From an uncultured Poribacteria bacterium (lineage in GTDB: Bacteria; Poribacteria; WGA-4E; WGA-3G), in contig OX638316.1 of the NCBI GenBank assembly GCA_951812525.1, positions 1,770,630 through 1,834,629 on the forward strand: a DNA stretch of 64,000 nucleotides, in the 5' to 3' direction. The translations under genes were made by a program, and so were the position numbers. The notes under the pieces were generated by a model. That model was not told where the DNA came from. It did no database searches and saw only the letters and a list, made by a program, of their open reading frames with translations. Shown piece by piece: positions 43,712 to 52,655 of this stretch (position 1 is its first letter; every line of letters begins with the position of its first letter).

Positions 43712-46528
43712 CTAGGATTCCGCATCTAATTTTCGCTTTAGAATAGTGCCATGCGCGCCCAGCACAACCATACCAAACCCTTCAACATAGTCAACGTGAT
43801 ATAAATCGTCGTCAGTCCCGGACTCCTCGATTTCCCATGTTGCACCACGATCCTTAGTATGCAAAATCAGTCCACCTTCTCCCACAATCCAACCTTCCAT
43901 TTCGTTGATGAAAAAGACGCTGTAGAAATGTGTACTTATCCCGGTGTTAACTGCTGACCATGCCAAACCACCGTCTGACGTGCGAAGAACGATACCGTCT
44001 CTTCCGACAGTCCAACCTTTTAGGCGATTCAGAAAAGAAACACCGTACAGGTCATATCCTGTGTTGGTTGTCTGAAGGTGCCATGTGTCTCCTTGATCAT
44101 TCGTCCAGAGTACCTTTCCCCACGATCCGACAGCCCAACCGTAGTGCTCTTCCACCATTTGGATGTCACGATAGGATGCCGAGGTCTCATTTTTTTGGTG
44201 TGTCCATATAGTGTCGCCATCCTTATTATGGAGGATAACGCCTTGTTTCCCAGCAGCCCACCCTTCACCGAAGCCTTGGAAGTGCGCGGCGTAAAGTTCA
44301 CACATTTCTTCTATGGGACGACTCTCTGCGTCGTAACCGCCTATTACTGGCTTGGTGGTTTCGTTCAAAACCTGCCATGTCGTCCCACCGTCGGTGGTGG
44401 ATAGAAAACTCCCGTCTTCGGTCAGCAACCAGCCGATCTCTGAAGAGACAAAATGCACAGCAATCAAAGGCGTATCTACAGGAGGTTCAACGCTCTTCCA
44501 AGTGTTGCCGCCGTCTAAGGTGCGGAGCATCGTTTTGGAATTACCGACTGCCCACCCTTCGATAGCGTTGATGAAGGAAATATCCGCTGATTTCACGCCG
44601 GAGTTCCCAGTTATTATTCGGAAGGGACCGTCGTTGCGTAAGGTCTCCCACCCCGCATCCATCTTCGGTAAATCGGGTTCGGTCTCCTCAAAGAGCCGCT
44701 TGCGTGGTGTGTATTTTGCTATTGACGGAATGGTATAGGCGATAGCGATGCCGTCTTCACCGACAGCAAATAATTTGTCTTCCGTGACACTGATGTCGGT
44801 AAGTTTTTTGTCTGTTCCACTGGTTTCCCGTGTCCACGTTTTGCCGCTATCCTCTGTGAGTAGGAGTGTTCCTTCATCGCCAACTGCTATCCCGACCGTG
44901 GGGGAGGCGAAGTAGATTTTGTTGAGGTTTGAGCGTGTGCGCGTGTATTGAGACTTCCACGTTTTGCCGCCATCGACGGTATGAAGGATGAGTCCATACT
45001 GTCCAGAGATCCAACCGAGATTAGCATCCACGAAATAAACCGAGTAGAGTTCGTTAAATGTTCCGCTTTCTTGCGGTGCCCATGTTTTGCCAGCATCGAT
45101 GGTGTGGAGGATTTTGCCGGGCCAACCGATAGCCCACCCCTCATTCGGCGACACAAAGCAGAGACCTTTTAGGAGTTCAAAGATGTAGCCGCGTTGCTCA
45201 ATCCAGTTTTCACCACCGTTGTTGGTATAGAAGATGCCGCCCATATCGCCAACAGCCCAACCGCGCTCACGATTTAAGAACTGCACATCGTGTAGCCCGA
45301 TCCAGTCGTATCCTTTTTGCACCTGCCATGTTTCCCCGTCTTCGGTATGCAGGATATAACCCGAATCCCCGATTGCCCATGCCTCTTCCTCGTCTACCGC
45401 TGTTACCTTATTTAGACCGACAGCGAGACCGCTTTCCTGTCGTTCCCAAGAGCGACCTTCATCCTCGGTTCGGAAGATTGCGCCGCGCCGTCCGACTGCC
45501 CAGCCGCGTCCACCTTCTGTCATATCTACACCTGCTAACGGTTCAGCACTGCTTTCGGCATCAATCGTCCACGTTTTTCCGCCGTCAGTCGAATGGAGCA
45601 TCGTTCCGTGGCTCCCCACTGCCCAGATATGTTTAGCATCAGGAGAATGCACAGCCAACAGATCGCTCCGTGTACCTGTCTGATGTACCGTCCAGGTCTG
45701 TCCGCCGTCTTGTGTGTACAGCACTTCACCACCTTGTGCTGCCAACCATCCGCTTTTAGCATCCGTGAAGCAGAGATCGAAAATTGCGTGTGTGTCCTCA
45801 ATGTCCGGTTCTCCACGGGTCCAGGTTTTTCCACCATCAGTCGTTGAGAGAACAGTAGCTCCAATTCCGACAGCCCATCCTGATTTTTGGTCGTTATCAA
45901 AGTGTATATTGAGCAGGCTATGCTCAGGTGCGACTGTTTCAAAATCCCATGTTTGCCCACCATCCGTCGTGTGCAATGTTGTGGCGAGTTGTCCGATCAG
46001 CCAGCCTTCGTTTTCGCTAACAAAGTGGACATCGAGGAGTGCTTCGCCCATCCCACTGGGACGGAAGTTCCACGATTTTCCGCTGTCTTCTGTATAATAG
46101 AGTGCGCCACCTTCTCCAGTTATCCAACCTCGCTGTTCGTCCAAGAAGTGAAGACTAATAAGACTCCCGTCTGTAACAACCTGCTTCTGCCATTTTTTGC
46201 CGCCGTTTTCTGTTCGTAAGAAGATTCCCTCGTTTCCGACAACCCAACCCCGTTTTTCATCTATGAACTGCATCTTATTCAGACGTGCTTCGGTGTGGCT
46301 GTTCTGTGTTTCCCAATTTGCGCCACCGTCTTCTGTGTAGAGGATTGTCCCTTTCTCTCCAATGACCCAGCCGTGCTTTGCATCGCGGAAGAAGACATCT
46401 CTGAATTCTACTTCCCAATCGGCTTTCCTAACGATTTCTGCCTCGACGGGTGCCGGTTGTTGGACCGATTTCACGCCACATCCACTGAGTAATACAAGCA
46501 GAGACGTAGCTATTATGACAATACGCAT
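43712..46528 (-). CDS. Lipoprotein with long Ycf48/BNR-like propeller array
   Basis: 938 residues from the ATG at 46528; the frame runs to 46657 but the lipoprotein signal MRIVIIATSLLVLLSGC with lipobox LSGC starts here. The remainder is some eighteen Ycf48/BNR-type units of the form LHTTDGGQTWDFE and GWAVGDMGGIFYTNNGGENW, enough for two or three propellers. Ycf48 in photosynthetic cells is an assembly factor; in other bacteria such arrays are surface proteins of unknown role. Lgt (27193) would lipidate it. A sigma-54 promoter lies at 46810-46826, giving a leader of about 270 bases. It is related to the propeller half of the sigma fusion at 28024. Confidence 0.8.
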   Translation of the reverse strand: MRIVIIATSLLVLLSGCGVKSVQQPAPVEAEIVRKADWEVEFRDVFFRDAKHGWVIGEKGTILYTEDGGANWETQNSHTEARLNKMQFIDEKRGWVVGNEGIFLRTENGGKKWQKQVVTDGSLISLHFLDEQRGWITGEGGALYYTEDSGKSWNFRPSGMGEALLDVHFVSENEGWLIGQLATTLHTTDGGQTWDFETVAPEHSLLNIHFDNDQKSGWAVGIGATVLSTTDGGKTWTRGEPDIEDTHAIFDLCFTDAKSGWLAAQGGEVLYTQDGGQTWTVHQTGTRSDLLAVHSPDAKHIWAVGSHGTMLHSTDGGKTWTIDAESSAEPLAGVDMTEGGRGWAVGRRGAIFRTEDEGRSWERQESGLAVGLNKVTAVDEEEAWAIGDSGYILHTEDGETWQVQKGYDWIGLHDVQFLNRERGWAVGDMGGIFYTNNGGENWIEQRGYIFELLKGLCFVSPNEGWAIGWPGKILHTIDAGKTWAPQESGTFNELYSVYFVDANLGWISGQYGLILHTVDGGKTWKSQYTRTRSNLNKIYFASPTVGIAVGDEGTLLLTEDSGKTWTRETSGTDKKLTDISVTEDKLFAVGEDGIAIAYTIPSIAKYTPRKRLFEETEPDLPKMDAGWETLRNDGPFRIITGNSGVKSADISFINAIEGWAVGNSKTMLRTLDGGNTWKSVEPPVDTPLIAVHFVSSEIGWLLTEDGSFLSTTDGGTTWQVLNETTKPVIGGYDAESRPIEEMCELYAAHFQGFGEGWAAGKQGVILHNKDGDTIWTHQKNETSASYRDIQMVEEHYGWAVGSWGKVLWTNDQGDTWHLQTTNTGYDLYGVSFLNRLKGWTVGRDGIVLRTSDGGLAWSAVNTGISTHFYSVFFINEMEGWIVGEGGLILHTKDRGATWEIEESGTDDDLYHVDYVEGFGMVVLGAHGTILKRKLDAES

Positions 46529-46809
46529 TATTTTTTCTATCCTCGTGTTTGCGTTGTTGGATTTCGAGACGTCTCGACGCGAATCGGTCATCGGAAAGCG
46601 GAATTTTTCCCACACGGGCAAAATTTGTCTTTGCTTTACGTCGTAACATTGTAGCACCTCTCAATAATTTTGCAAGTTCTGAACGCAATTCTCAGATTGA
46701 TGAGTGGAGCGATGCAACAATCGAGATTGGGAAAGCCCATTGCATCGCTCCATATTTTTCCCAAGGAGGCAGGCTCTCCCGGTTGGTTCGCAGTTGTGTT
46801 AATGATATG

Positions 46810-46826
46810 AGCAATTTTCGTGCCAA
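46810..46826 (-). promoter_or_regulatory. Sigma-54 (-24/-12) promoter, copy 3
   Basis: TTGGCACGAAAATTGCT on the - strand, identical to copies 1 and 2. It lies in the 493-base gap 46529-47021 between divergent genes and points at the lipoprotein gene. Confidence 0.8.
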
Positions 46827-46897
46827 AGACAATTCACTTGCCAAACGCCTTTAAGGGTGAGTTTTTGGTCGATATCGCGTGGAGGAATGCATTTCGG

Positions 46898-46914
46898 TGT
46901 TCAGTTTCTGGACA
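46898..46914. promoter_or_regulatory. Dyad upstream of sigma-54 promoter, copy 3
   Basis: TGTTCAG-TTT-CTGGACA, a dyad with one mismatch, 72 bases upstream of the -24 element and matching those at 21074 and 42116. Confidence 0.55.
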
Positions 46915-47021
46915 GATCTGTTCAAAATCTCGCGTCACAGAAGTCCTTGACATTCCTCAATTTTTCAAATATACTTAGCGGTGAAAGCAACTTTTATCTT
47001 TGCAACAGATCGGAGACATTC

Positions 47022-48059
47022 ATGCGGATTTTGATTATTGGTGGCACTGGACTGATTAGCACAGCTATTACGCGTTTTCTTGTCGAGCGTGGTGATGACG
47101 TGACGCTCTACAATCGCGGGCAGACTGAGGCTGATATTCCAGAAGGGTATGATACCATTACTGGCAATCGAAAGGATTACACCGACTTTGAAGCACAGAT
47201 GACAGAGATAGGGAATTTCGATGCCGTCATCGACATGATCGGTTTTGTCCCAGCAGATGTTGAGAGTGCGATCCGCGCATTTCGCGGACGTATCGGTCAG
47301 TTCATCTTTTGTAGCACGGTCGATGTCTATACCAAGCCGGCACGCCACTATCCTATTCGTGAAGATGCAGAACGACAACCGTTGCCGTCTTTCCCATACG
47401 CCTACAATAAAGCGAAATGCGAACGACTTTTGGAAGAGGCACACGAGCGTGGCGATTTTCCAGTTACAATCATCCGTCCCGCACACACTTATGGCGAAGG
47501 ACGCGGGCTGATTCATTCGCTCGGACTCGGCGGTGCTTATTACTTCAATCGTATCCGACTCGGCGAACCAATTATCACGCACGGGGACGGCTCTTCGCTC
47601 TGGGCGGCGTGTCATCGTGACGATGTTGGACGCGCCTTTGTTGAAGCCGTGGGCAATGACCAAACCTTCGGAAAAGGTTACCACACGGCGAGCGAGGAAC
47701 CGATGACTTGGAATCAGTACCATCAGACGGTTGCACAGGCGATGAATGCCCCTGAACCCGAACTAATTCACATTCCGACTGATTTCCTGTTTGAGATTGC
47801 GCCGAAGGCAGCAGAATGGTGCAGAGAGAACTTCCAATACAACAACATTTTCGATAATACAGCGGCAAAAACGGATCTGAATTTTCACTATACGATTCCG
47901 TTTGTTGAGGGTGTCCGTCGAATTGTTGCTTGGCTTGATGCACGGGACCGTATTCACGATAAAGATGAATCTCCAATTTACAGCAAAATTATTGAGAAAT
48001 GGAAACGTCTCAGTACAAAAGAGCGTTTTTTCGGGGAGTCTGACAGGACAGAGGTGTAA
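47022..48059 (+). CDS. NAD-dependent epimerase/dehydratase family protein
   Basis: 345 residues from the ATG at 47022 (GGAG seven bases upstream); the frame upstream to 46857 crosses the sigma-54 region and is not used. A Rossmann motif at the N-terminus (LIIGGTGLISTAITRFL), then FCSTVDVYTKP, YxxxK as YAYNK, and RPAHTYGEG. This is the extended SDR fold that changes nucleotide-sugars or acts on similar substrates; this subgroup (like isoflavone-reductase-like or UDP-glucose epimerase proteins) has no assigned substrate. Its stop touches the ATG of the next gene (TAAATG), so the two are co-transcribed. Confidence 0.85.
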   Translation: MRILIIGGTGLISTAITRFLVERGDDVTLYNRGQTEADIPEGYDTITGNRKDYTDFEAQMTEIGNFDAVIDMIGFVPADVESAIRAFRGRIGQFIFCSTVDVYTKPARHYPIREDAERQPLPSFPYAYNKAKCERLLEEAHERGDFPVTIIRPAHTYGEGRGLIHSLGLGGAYYFNRIRLGEPIITHGDGSSLWAACHRDDVGRAFVEAVGNDQTFGKGYHTASEEPMTWNQYHQTVAQAMNAPEPELIHIPTDFLFEIAPKAAEWCRENFQYNNIFDNTAAKTDLNFHYTIPFVEGVRRIVAWLDARDRIHDKDESPIYSKIIEKWKRLSTKERFFGESDRTEV

Positions 48060-49043
48060 ATGCAGTATTCAGTCTTTCTTTTTTATTCAAAGCGGAACGC
48101 TAAGGTTTCGTGCCTTGTCGCAATACTGACATTCTTGGTTATGATAGTAACGCCATCCAATTTACTGGCGGAAGGGTCTGAGGAAATGCAACCAAAAAAG
48201 GTAATATTTGAGACCGATATGTCTACCGACGTGGATGATGTCGGCGCATTGGCTGTGCTTCACGCCTTGGCAGATAGCGGAGAGGCTGAAATCCTCGCGA
48301 TCTCTTTCAACGAAGTACATCCGAGTGCTGCCAAGGCTATTTGTGCCATAAATACGTGGTACAACCGCGCGGACATTCCCATTGGTATCTATAAGGGTGA
48401 GCTCGCTGATCCTGATGAATCCAGCTATCTGGATACCGTCGCTAATTTCCCACACAATCTTCCAACTACTCCAACACCGAATTCCTTAGCACTTTATCAA
48501 CAGGTACTTCGTGAACAACCCGATAACTCGGTGACAATTATCAGCGTCGGATTCCTCAACAATCTCTACGATCTCCTGAAAGCCGATCCTGACCTTGTTG
48601 CCCAAAAGGTCACCGAACTCGTGGTAATGGCGGTGATTATCGACGATCCTTACAACACGGTTCGCCACGGTCTAATTGATAAGTCGGAATATGTTATCCA
48701 CAATTGGCCCACACCACTTGTTATCAGCCAACATGGCGAGTCTGTCTATACCGGCTCGAGACTCTCAGAGACGGCTGCTGAAAATCCTGTGCGTGAAGCG
48801 TTTTATCGTCGGTTCAACGGGCAATACAAGGGACGCTCCAGTTGGGATCAGCTTGCAGTCTTATACGGTGTACGGGGTCTCGGTGAGTATTTTACTGAGA
48901 TTACAGAAGGCAAAGGTAGGTTGTCGAACGGGTATGAATGGGAGATGAAACCCGGTTTTCGATCTTATCTGGATCCGAAGTTGTCGGATAGTGAGTATGT
49001 CCGTATTGTTGAAGACCTGATGATTAAGCCGCCGAAAAGATAA
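48060..49043 (+). CDS. Secreted nucleoside hydrolase family protein
   Basis: 327 residues. A signal peptide (LVAILTFLVMIVTPSNLLA) precedes an inosine/uridine-preferring nucleoside hydrolase fold (PF01156). The calcium-binding signature is ETDMSTDVDDVGAL (D-x-D-x-D-D style) and later residues include HGLIDKSEYVI. The family cleaves N-glycosidic bonds of ribonucleosides. Export suggests scavenging of external nucleosides, or a different sugar substrate. It starts one base after the epimerase stop. Its last codons (LMIKPPKR) and trailer recur at 51367-51402, after the two glycosidase genes. Confidence 0.8.
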   Translation: MQYSVFLFYSKRNAKVSCLVAILTFLVMIVTPSNLLAEGSEEMQPKKVIFETDMSTDVDDVGALAVLHALADSGEAEILAISFNEVHPSAAKAICAINTWYNRADIPIGIYKGELADPDESSYLDTVANFPHNLPTTPTPNSLALYQQVLREQPDNSVTIISVGFLNNLYDLLKADPDLVAQKVTELVVMAVIIDDPYNTVRHGLIDKSEYVIHNWPTPLVISQHGESVYTGSRLSETAAENPVREAFYRRFNGQYKGRSSWDQLAVLYGVRGLGEYFTEITEGKGRLSNGYEWEMKPGFRSYLDPKLSDSEYVRIVEDLMIKPPKR

Positions 49044-49112
49044 TCTGAAAAGCGTGCTTGCATAATTGCTGTTTGTAGTAGGGCAATTCATTTGAAAGGA
49101 ACACAAACCACA

Positions 49113-50186
49113 ATGGCAGACTTTTACACAGTTGAGAAGCAGGATGGACGTTGGTGGTTCATCACACCCAATGGCGTGTCGTTTTGGTCCATCGGCATGA
49201 ACCATATCGACTCGGCTGCGTTACGGTATGTAGAATCGGACGGCGTGTGGGAACGCGAATTCGACAACAGCCATGAACAGTGGCTACGCGCAGTCGCCGA
49301 TGATCTGCGGGACTGGGGCTTTAACACGATTGGCTGGACCCAAGAAGTCGTAATTATCAACGACGGCTACCACCGCCACTCGCGTCCCTTTACTTATGAG
49401 GAATACCAATGGGTGGACATGCCTTACTGCCACCTGCTACCTTTTACCGAGGCGCATCAGTGGCAGGTTGAGGTCCGTATGCCCGATCTAATGAGTTCCG
49501 ACTTCGAGGAGTGGTGTGATTACGTCGCCCGCGATGAGTGTGTACGCTTGCGTGACGATCCCAAACTTATCGGTTACTTTTACTGCGATTGTCCGCAGTG
49601 GGTGCACACCTCGCCCCACACGGAGTGGCGTGGATCGTTGGTCGATCCAGACCTGCTCGAATCAGATGCGGGTCGCCGCGAACTCTCGGCGATTGCCGAA
49701 CGCTACTACAAGGTCACCCATGACGCTATCCGCCGTTACGACCCGAACCACCTAATTTTGGGTGACCGATGGGAGGCAAACGCACTCCTACCCGAGGAAG
49801 TCGTCCAGGCAGCACTGCCTTACATTGATGTGCTCAGTTTTCAATGTTTTGGGACAGTAGAAAATATCGCCACGAAGATGCAACGCTGGGCGGGCTTCGC
49901 AGACCGACCGGTTCTGCTGGCGGACGCGGCTGGACATATACGCGCCCACGGCGACACAAGTTGGCCACCGACGGCGAATCGTTTGCACGATACAGACCAC
50001 TATCAACAAGTGATGGACGCACTCTGGGAGATCCCGCAATGCGTCGGATACCACTTATGTGGAGCCTACATTAGGAACAACGCACGCAAGTACGGGTTTC
50101 GCGACCGGGCAAATAATCCAATTAACGAGACGGTGGTTGGTATTCGCGCCATCAACACCGAAATGCAGCGGAGACAAAACCGATGA
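49113..50186 (+). CDS. Glycoside hydrolase-like protein (agarase-like TIM barrel)
   Basis: 357 residues from the ATG at 49113; a TTG at 49092 is an alternative. It opens WWFITPNGVSFWSIGMNHID, the start of a barrel seen in beta-agarase-like proteins, then RDWGFNTIGW, LIGYFYCDCPQW, HDAIRRYDPNHLILGDRW and VLSFQCFG. Acidic residues at strand ends are present but I cannot name the catalytic pair. No signal peptide, so it would act inside the cell or leave by another route. ATGA overlap with the next gene, its paralogue. G+C of this pair looks higher than that of its neighbours, and the pair is bracketed by copies of the nucleoside hydrolase tail, suggesting insertion. Confidence 0.7.
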   Translation: MADFYTVEKQDGRWWFITPNGVSFWSIGMNHIDSAALRYVESDGVWEREFDNSHEQWLRAVADDLRDWGFNTIGWTQEVVIINDGYHRHSRPFTYEEYQWVDMPYCHLLPFTEAHQWQVEVRMPDLMSSDFEEWCDYVARDECVRLRDDPKLIGYFYCDCPQWVHTSPHTEWRGSLVDPDLLESDAGRRELSAIAERYYKVTHDAIRRYDPNHLILGDRWEANALLPEEVVQAALPYIDVLSFQCFGTVENIATKMQRWAGFADRPVLLADAAGHIRAHGDTSWPPTANRLHDTDHYQQVMDALWEIPQCVGYHLCGAYIRNNARKYGFRDRANNPINETVVGIRAINTEMQRRQNR

Positions 50187-51358
50187 CACATACACTTGAC
50201 GCGTACGGCGGCACAACCCAACTGAAGGGAAAAAGCACCGGCTGGTTCCATCTGGAGGAACTCGGTGGACGCAGATGGTTCATCACGCCCGAAGGCAACG
50301 CCTTTTTCCCTGTGTCGCTTTCTCATATCTACACTGGCAACAGCCAACCAACCGTGCAAAAACTCTACAACGGTGACAAGGACGCGTGGATTGAAAAATG
50401 GTTCGACCAAACGCAGGCACTCGGATTTAACTGTGCACTCGCAGGCGCGACAAGCAAGTGTCGCGACCATCAGGGTTATGTGGATGTCGAGAAGGTGGAG
50501 GCACTGTTTCGCCGCGAGTCTTTCCCCTATGCTGCTGGACTCTTCTTGATCCCTCATCCCAACGAACTTCCGGAGGGTCAGGAACGTCCAGACATCTTCT
50601 CCGCCGCTTACCAAGAGTGGGTGGAAGAATTAGTAGCCAATGTCTGCTCGCGGTACGCCAACGATCCACTGATGATGGGATACTACTACGGTTTCGGTAC
50701 ATTCATCAAACCGGAGGGCTGGATTGACGCAATACCGTCGCTCGACAGCGAAGCACCACAGCAGGAGAATATCCGCAAAATGGCAATTCACCTGTACCGC
50801 ACGGTCCACGATGCGATACGTCAGCATGACCCCAACCACCTAATCCTCGGGCCTTATGTCAAAGAGCAGTCCTTCGATCTGAAAACATGGAAGGCTTTGA
50901 CACCCTATGTTGATATGCTTTCGCCCCAACATTTCAACCGCGACATCAGTTTTGCCGAACAGCGCGCAGCAACTGGCAGGTCAGTGCTGGTTTCTGACGA
51001 GGAGTCAGGTCATATTTTTGAAGCGTCACGCCAGAATCCGCGCAGTGTGACATCCGAGCACAAAGGCCGTATCTACAGCTTGCTGCTTGACCGCCACTTG
51101 CGAGACCCGAACGTGTGTGGCGTCAATTTTTGCGCCACGCTGTACGACCTTGACGACGGGCCGCTGATGGACATGTGGGGCATGATGGAAGGTCTGTACG
51201 ACTGGGACGGTAACCCAAAACCCGGTCTGGTGGGTGCCGTGCGGGAGGCAAACAAGGGAATCTATGAACGCGCAACAGAGCCTTATGGTACTGAACTCGC
51301 CGAGTTGGATGAGAAACTCTGCCGCACCAGAGACGAGGTCCACAAACACGTTCGTTAG
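50183..51358 (+). CDS. Glycoside hydrolase-like protein, paralogue of 49113
   Basis: 391 residues. It shares the opening (RRWFITPEGNAFFPVSLSHI), the helix LGFNCALAG in place of WGFNTIGW, YANDPLMMGYYYGFG, and HDAIRQHDPNHLILGPYV with the gene before it, which it overlaps by four bases. No signal peptide. The C-terminus continues for about 35 charged residues not present in the partner. The two probably work on the same substrate as a pair; a heterodimer is possible (inference). Confidence 0.7.
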   Translation: MTHTLDAYGGTTQLKGKSTGWFHLEELGGRRWFITPEGNAFFPVSLSHIYTGNSQPTVQKLYNGDKDAWIEKWFDQTQALGFNCALAGATSKCRDHQGYVDVEKVEALFRRESFPYAAGLFLIPHPNELPEGQERPDIFSAAYQEWVEELVANVCSRYANDPLMMGYYYGFGTFIKPEGWIDAIPSLDSEAPQQENIRKMAIHLYRTVHDAIRQHDPNHLILGPYVKEQSFDLKTWKALTPYVDMLSPQHFNRDISFAEQRAATGRSVLVSDEESGHIFEASRQNPRSVTSEHKGRIYSLLLDRHLRDPNVCGVNFCATLYDLDDGPLMDMWGMMEGLYDWDGNPKPGLVGAVREANKGIYERATEPYGTELAELDEKLCRTRDEVHKHVR

Positions 51359-51366
51359 GTCACCAT

Positions 51367-51402
51367 GAAGGAAAACTGATGATCAAACCTCCGAAAAAAT
51401 AA
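51367..51402 (+). pseudogene. Remnant of a second nucleoside hydrolase gene end
   Basis: Reads EGKLMIKPPKK-stop, followed by AAAAGCGCGCTTGCA. This matches the true gene end VEDLMIKPPKR-stop and trailer (AAAAGCGTGCTTGCA) at 49011-49061. So the glycosidase pair is bounded on both sides by the same sequence. Confidence 0.75.
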
Positions 51403-51403
51403 A

Positions 51404-51428
51404 AAAGCGCGCTTGCAAGCCGCCTACA
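51404..51428. repeat. Dispersed GCGC...TTGCAA hairpin repeat
   Basis: AAAGCGCGCTTGCAAGCCGCCTAC contains the palindrome GCTTGCAAGC (51411-51420). It resembles the repeat at 58825-58851, which has the same AAAAGCGCG start and CGCCTAC end. Confidence 0.6.
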
Positions 51429-51545
51429 GACGCATAATGTAGTATGTAGGAACAATCAGAACAATTTGATCACTTAACAAATTGAATCCCCACTCTTTTA
51501 GAATTGGGAGACTGTCAACAGACATCGTGGTAAAGAGGTCAGTCA

Positions 51546-52622
51546 ATGCTGAGAGAAATGCAGAATTTCAAATTCTATTTCACAGTAATAATCCTGCTTC
51601 AATTTATCGCCATCCTTTTCGCGCAAGAGATAGATATGGAACGCAAAGAAAGTGAACACCATTCAATGAATAGACTACGTGTAATCATGACATCGGATTT
51701 TCCACCGATTGGCGTCGTCAAGGGTGGTAACGTCCCCAATGATCAAAAGAGCGACCCTGATGATATGCAGTCGATAGTCCGATTCCTGTTGTATGCCAAT
51801 GAGTTTGACATCGAGGCACTGATAGCTTCAGCCGGCACCTTTGCCAACATAGCCAAGAAACAACACCTTCTGGATGTGATCGACCGCTACGAAACAGTAT
51901 ATGAGAACTTGAAAACACATGATCCCATGTATCCCACTCCGGACTATCTGCGTTCGGTTACTTTTCAGGGTCGTAGCGGCACCTGGGGCAAAAAGGGCAC
52001 TGTCAATATTGGTGAAGGCAAAGACAGTGGGGCCTCGGAGGCGATCATCAGCATCGTGGACAAACCCGATCCTCGTCCCGTCTATATTGGCATCTGGGGC
52101 GATTGCAGCGTTGTAGCACAAGCAGTGTGGAAGGTACAGAATACGCGCAGTGCTGCCGATCTGGAAACGTTCTTAAGCAAATTGCGTATCCATCAAATCG
52201 CGACCCAAGACGGCACGATTGGTTGGTTGCGCGACAATTTCCCAAAACTGTTCATCATTCACTCGCGAAAGACTTACCAGGGGATGTTCGGTGGAGATGA
52301 TCCGGTTTCAGACCTCGCCTGGGTCAACGAGAACATTCGCAATAACCACGGACCTCTCTGTGATGTCTATCCGCACGAAGGAATGGGATGCACCGGGGTG
52401 TGTGAAGGGGATTCACCTTCGTTCCTGTGGCTGGTGAGTGCGAATCGTGGATTGAACAACCCCGAAGATCCGACCCAAGAAAGCTGGGGCGGACAATTCA
52501 AACGCGTCGGGAACACCAATCACTATGTTGATGGGCCCGGTGGGTCGAGCATCTCCAAGTGGCGTTCTCACTATCAGGCGGAGTTCAAGGAACGCGCAGA
52601 CTGGTGTATCAGTCGCCCATAG
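51546..52622 (+). CDS. Secreted DUF1593 family protein
   Basis: 358 residues. A signal peptide (YFTVIILLQFIAILFAQ) precedes a DUF1593 domain (PF07632), a nucleoside-hydrolase-like fold: VIMTSDFPPIG, SDPDDMQSIVRFLLYAN (the metal-binding DPDD), IEALIASAGT, VYIGIWGDCSVVAQAV. The usual C-terminal sandwich of longer members is missing; length suits the single-domain form. The family is often annotated as cellulose-binding, but the fold implies cleavage of a glycosidic bond. AGAGG lies seven bases before the ATG. It continues the + strand cluster after a 187-base gap. Confidence 0.8.
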   Translation: MLREMQNFKFYFTVIILLQFIAILFAQEIDMERKESEHHSMNRLRVIMTSDFPPIGVVKGGNVPNDQKSDPDDMQSIVRFLLYANEFDIEALIASAGTFANIAKKQHLLDVIDRYETVYENLKTHDPMYPTPDYLRSVTFQGRSGTWGKKGTVNIGEGKDSGASEAIISIVDKPDPRPVYIGIWGDCSVVAQAVWKVQNTRSAADLETFLSKLRIHQIATQDGTIGWLRDNFPKLFIIHSRKTYQGMFGGDDPVSDLAWVNENIRNNHGPLCDVYPHEGMGCTGVCEGDSPSFLWLVSANRGLNNPEDPTQESWGGQFKRVGNTNHYVDGPGGSSISKWRSHYQAEFKERADWCISRP

Positions 52623-52655
52623 CCACACCAAAGTTATTATTCATGGAGAGTTTTA

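Noticed and set aside
46965-47723. A 252-residue - strand frame opposite the epimerase gene
   Set aside because: Antisense to the Rossmann and YxxxK region of a clear epimerase; no domain and no ribosome site.
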